Source: Planctomycetota bacterium
GTDB lineage: Bacteria; Planctomycetota; Planctomycetia; Pirellulales; Pirellulaceae
DNA length: 64,000 bases
Direction of reading: 5' to 3'
Assembly (NCBI GenBank): GCA_026692905.1
Contig: JAPLNL010000032.1
Coordinates: forward strand, 21,073-85,072
Positions 63,999-64,000 of the stretch are shown here, in pieces. Position numbers and translations under genes: made by a program. Every line of letters begins with the position of its first letter. The stretch's first letter is position 1. The notes beneath the pieces are model-generated. The model did no database searches. It was given only the letters and a program-made list of their open reading frames with translations, and was not told where the DNA came from.

Positions 63999-64000
63999 GT

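Noticed and set aside
1..64000. tRNA or rRNA genes
   Set aside because: No cloverleaf or ribosomal RNA sequence was recognised by eye in the intergenic spacers; a dedicated scan would be needed to exclude a tRNA.

Overview
The window is a chromosomal segment of a planctomycete, most likely from the Pirellulaceae or a close relative. Sequence signs for this are a giant secreted protein with the planctomycete N-terminal LEPRxLL-like motif and C-terminal dockerin repeats, a PSCyt1/DUF1549/DUF1553 cytochrome-domain protein, an FGE/SUMF1-domain protein, clustered ExbB/ExbD genes, and many intergenic REP-like palindromes with a REP-type transposase gene. Base composition looks close to 50% GC by eye. 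I recognised no rRNA, tRNA or CRISPR array.

Layout. 1-1930: tail of a pterin-4a-carbinolamine dehydratase, then a nitrate/sulfonate/taurine-type ABC ATPase and permease. 1931-4900: a mobile-element scar with a transposase fragment, a short tandem repeat, a REP-associated tyrosine transposase, an RHS-like fragment between copies of a GC-rich hairpin repeat, and one small unknown ORF. 4942-8255: sugar isomerase-like TIM barrel, EamA exporter, secreted sialidase-like protein. 8558-11170: ffh-rpsP-trmD operon on the minus strand. 11757-26744: one 4995-residue surface or secreted protein. 26830-30715: unknown gene plus AroH chorismate mutase, an NtrC-like sigma-54 regulator, a BFD-type [2Fe-2S] protein and a yeast-FCY1-like cytosine deaminase. 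31226-34216: B12-dependent ribonucleotide reductase with a strong terminator.

34501-40676 is the most interesting part: five genes on one strand, each junction overlapping (ketoacyl synthase III; a fusion of an extended SDR with a metallo-beta-lactamase fold; ATP-grasp ligase; GNAT/FemAB-like acyltransferase; Rieske oxygenase). The tight coupling and enzyme mix suggest an undescribed small-molecule or lipid biosynthetic operon. 41039-48972: transport genes (CNT nucleoside transporter, Nramp-like protein without the metal motif, APC amino-acid permease, TauE/SafE, MFS). 49481-57183: two divergent ExbB/ExbD sets from a shared intergenic region, one containing an ExbD with an N-terminal zinc ribbon, the other followed by an unknown membrane protein and an RND/MMPL transporter. 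57410-63876: beta-hydroxyacid dehydrogenase, PSCyt1/PSD1 protein, an FGE-domain protein lacking the catalytic cysteines, and two gene fragments.

Functional picture: housekeeping translation/secretion genes and a B12 RNR sit among accessory modules: carbohydrate-related enzymes (isomerase, sialidase-like, PSCyt1/PSD1), proton-motive-force-driven envelope machinery (ExbB/ExbD, RND), and the overlapping biosynthetic operon. Start sites are chosen by homology-like features, overlaps or Shine-Dalgarno matches where visible; many genes show no clear Shine-Dalgarno sequence, so those starts remain uncertain.
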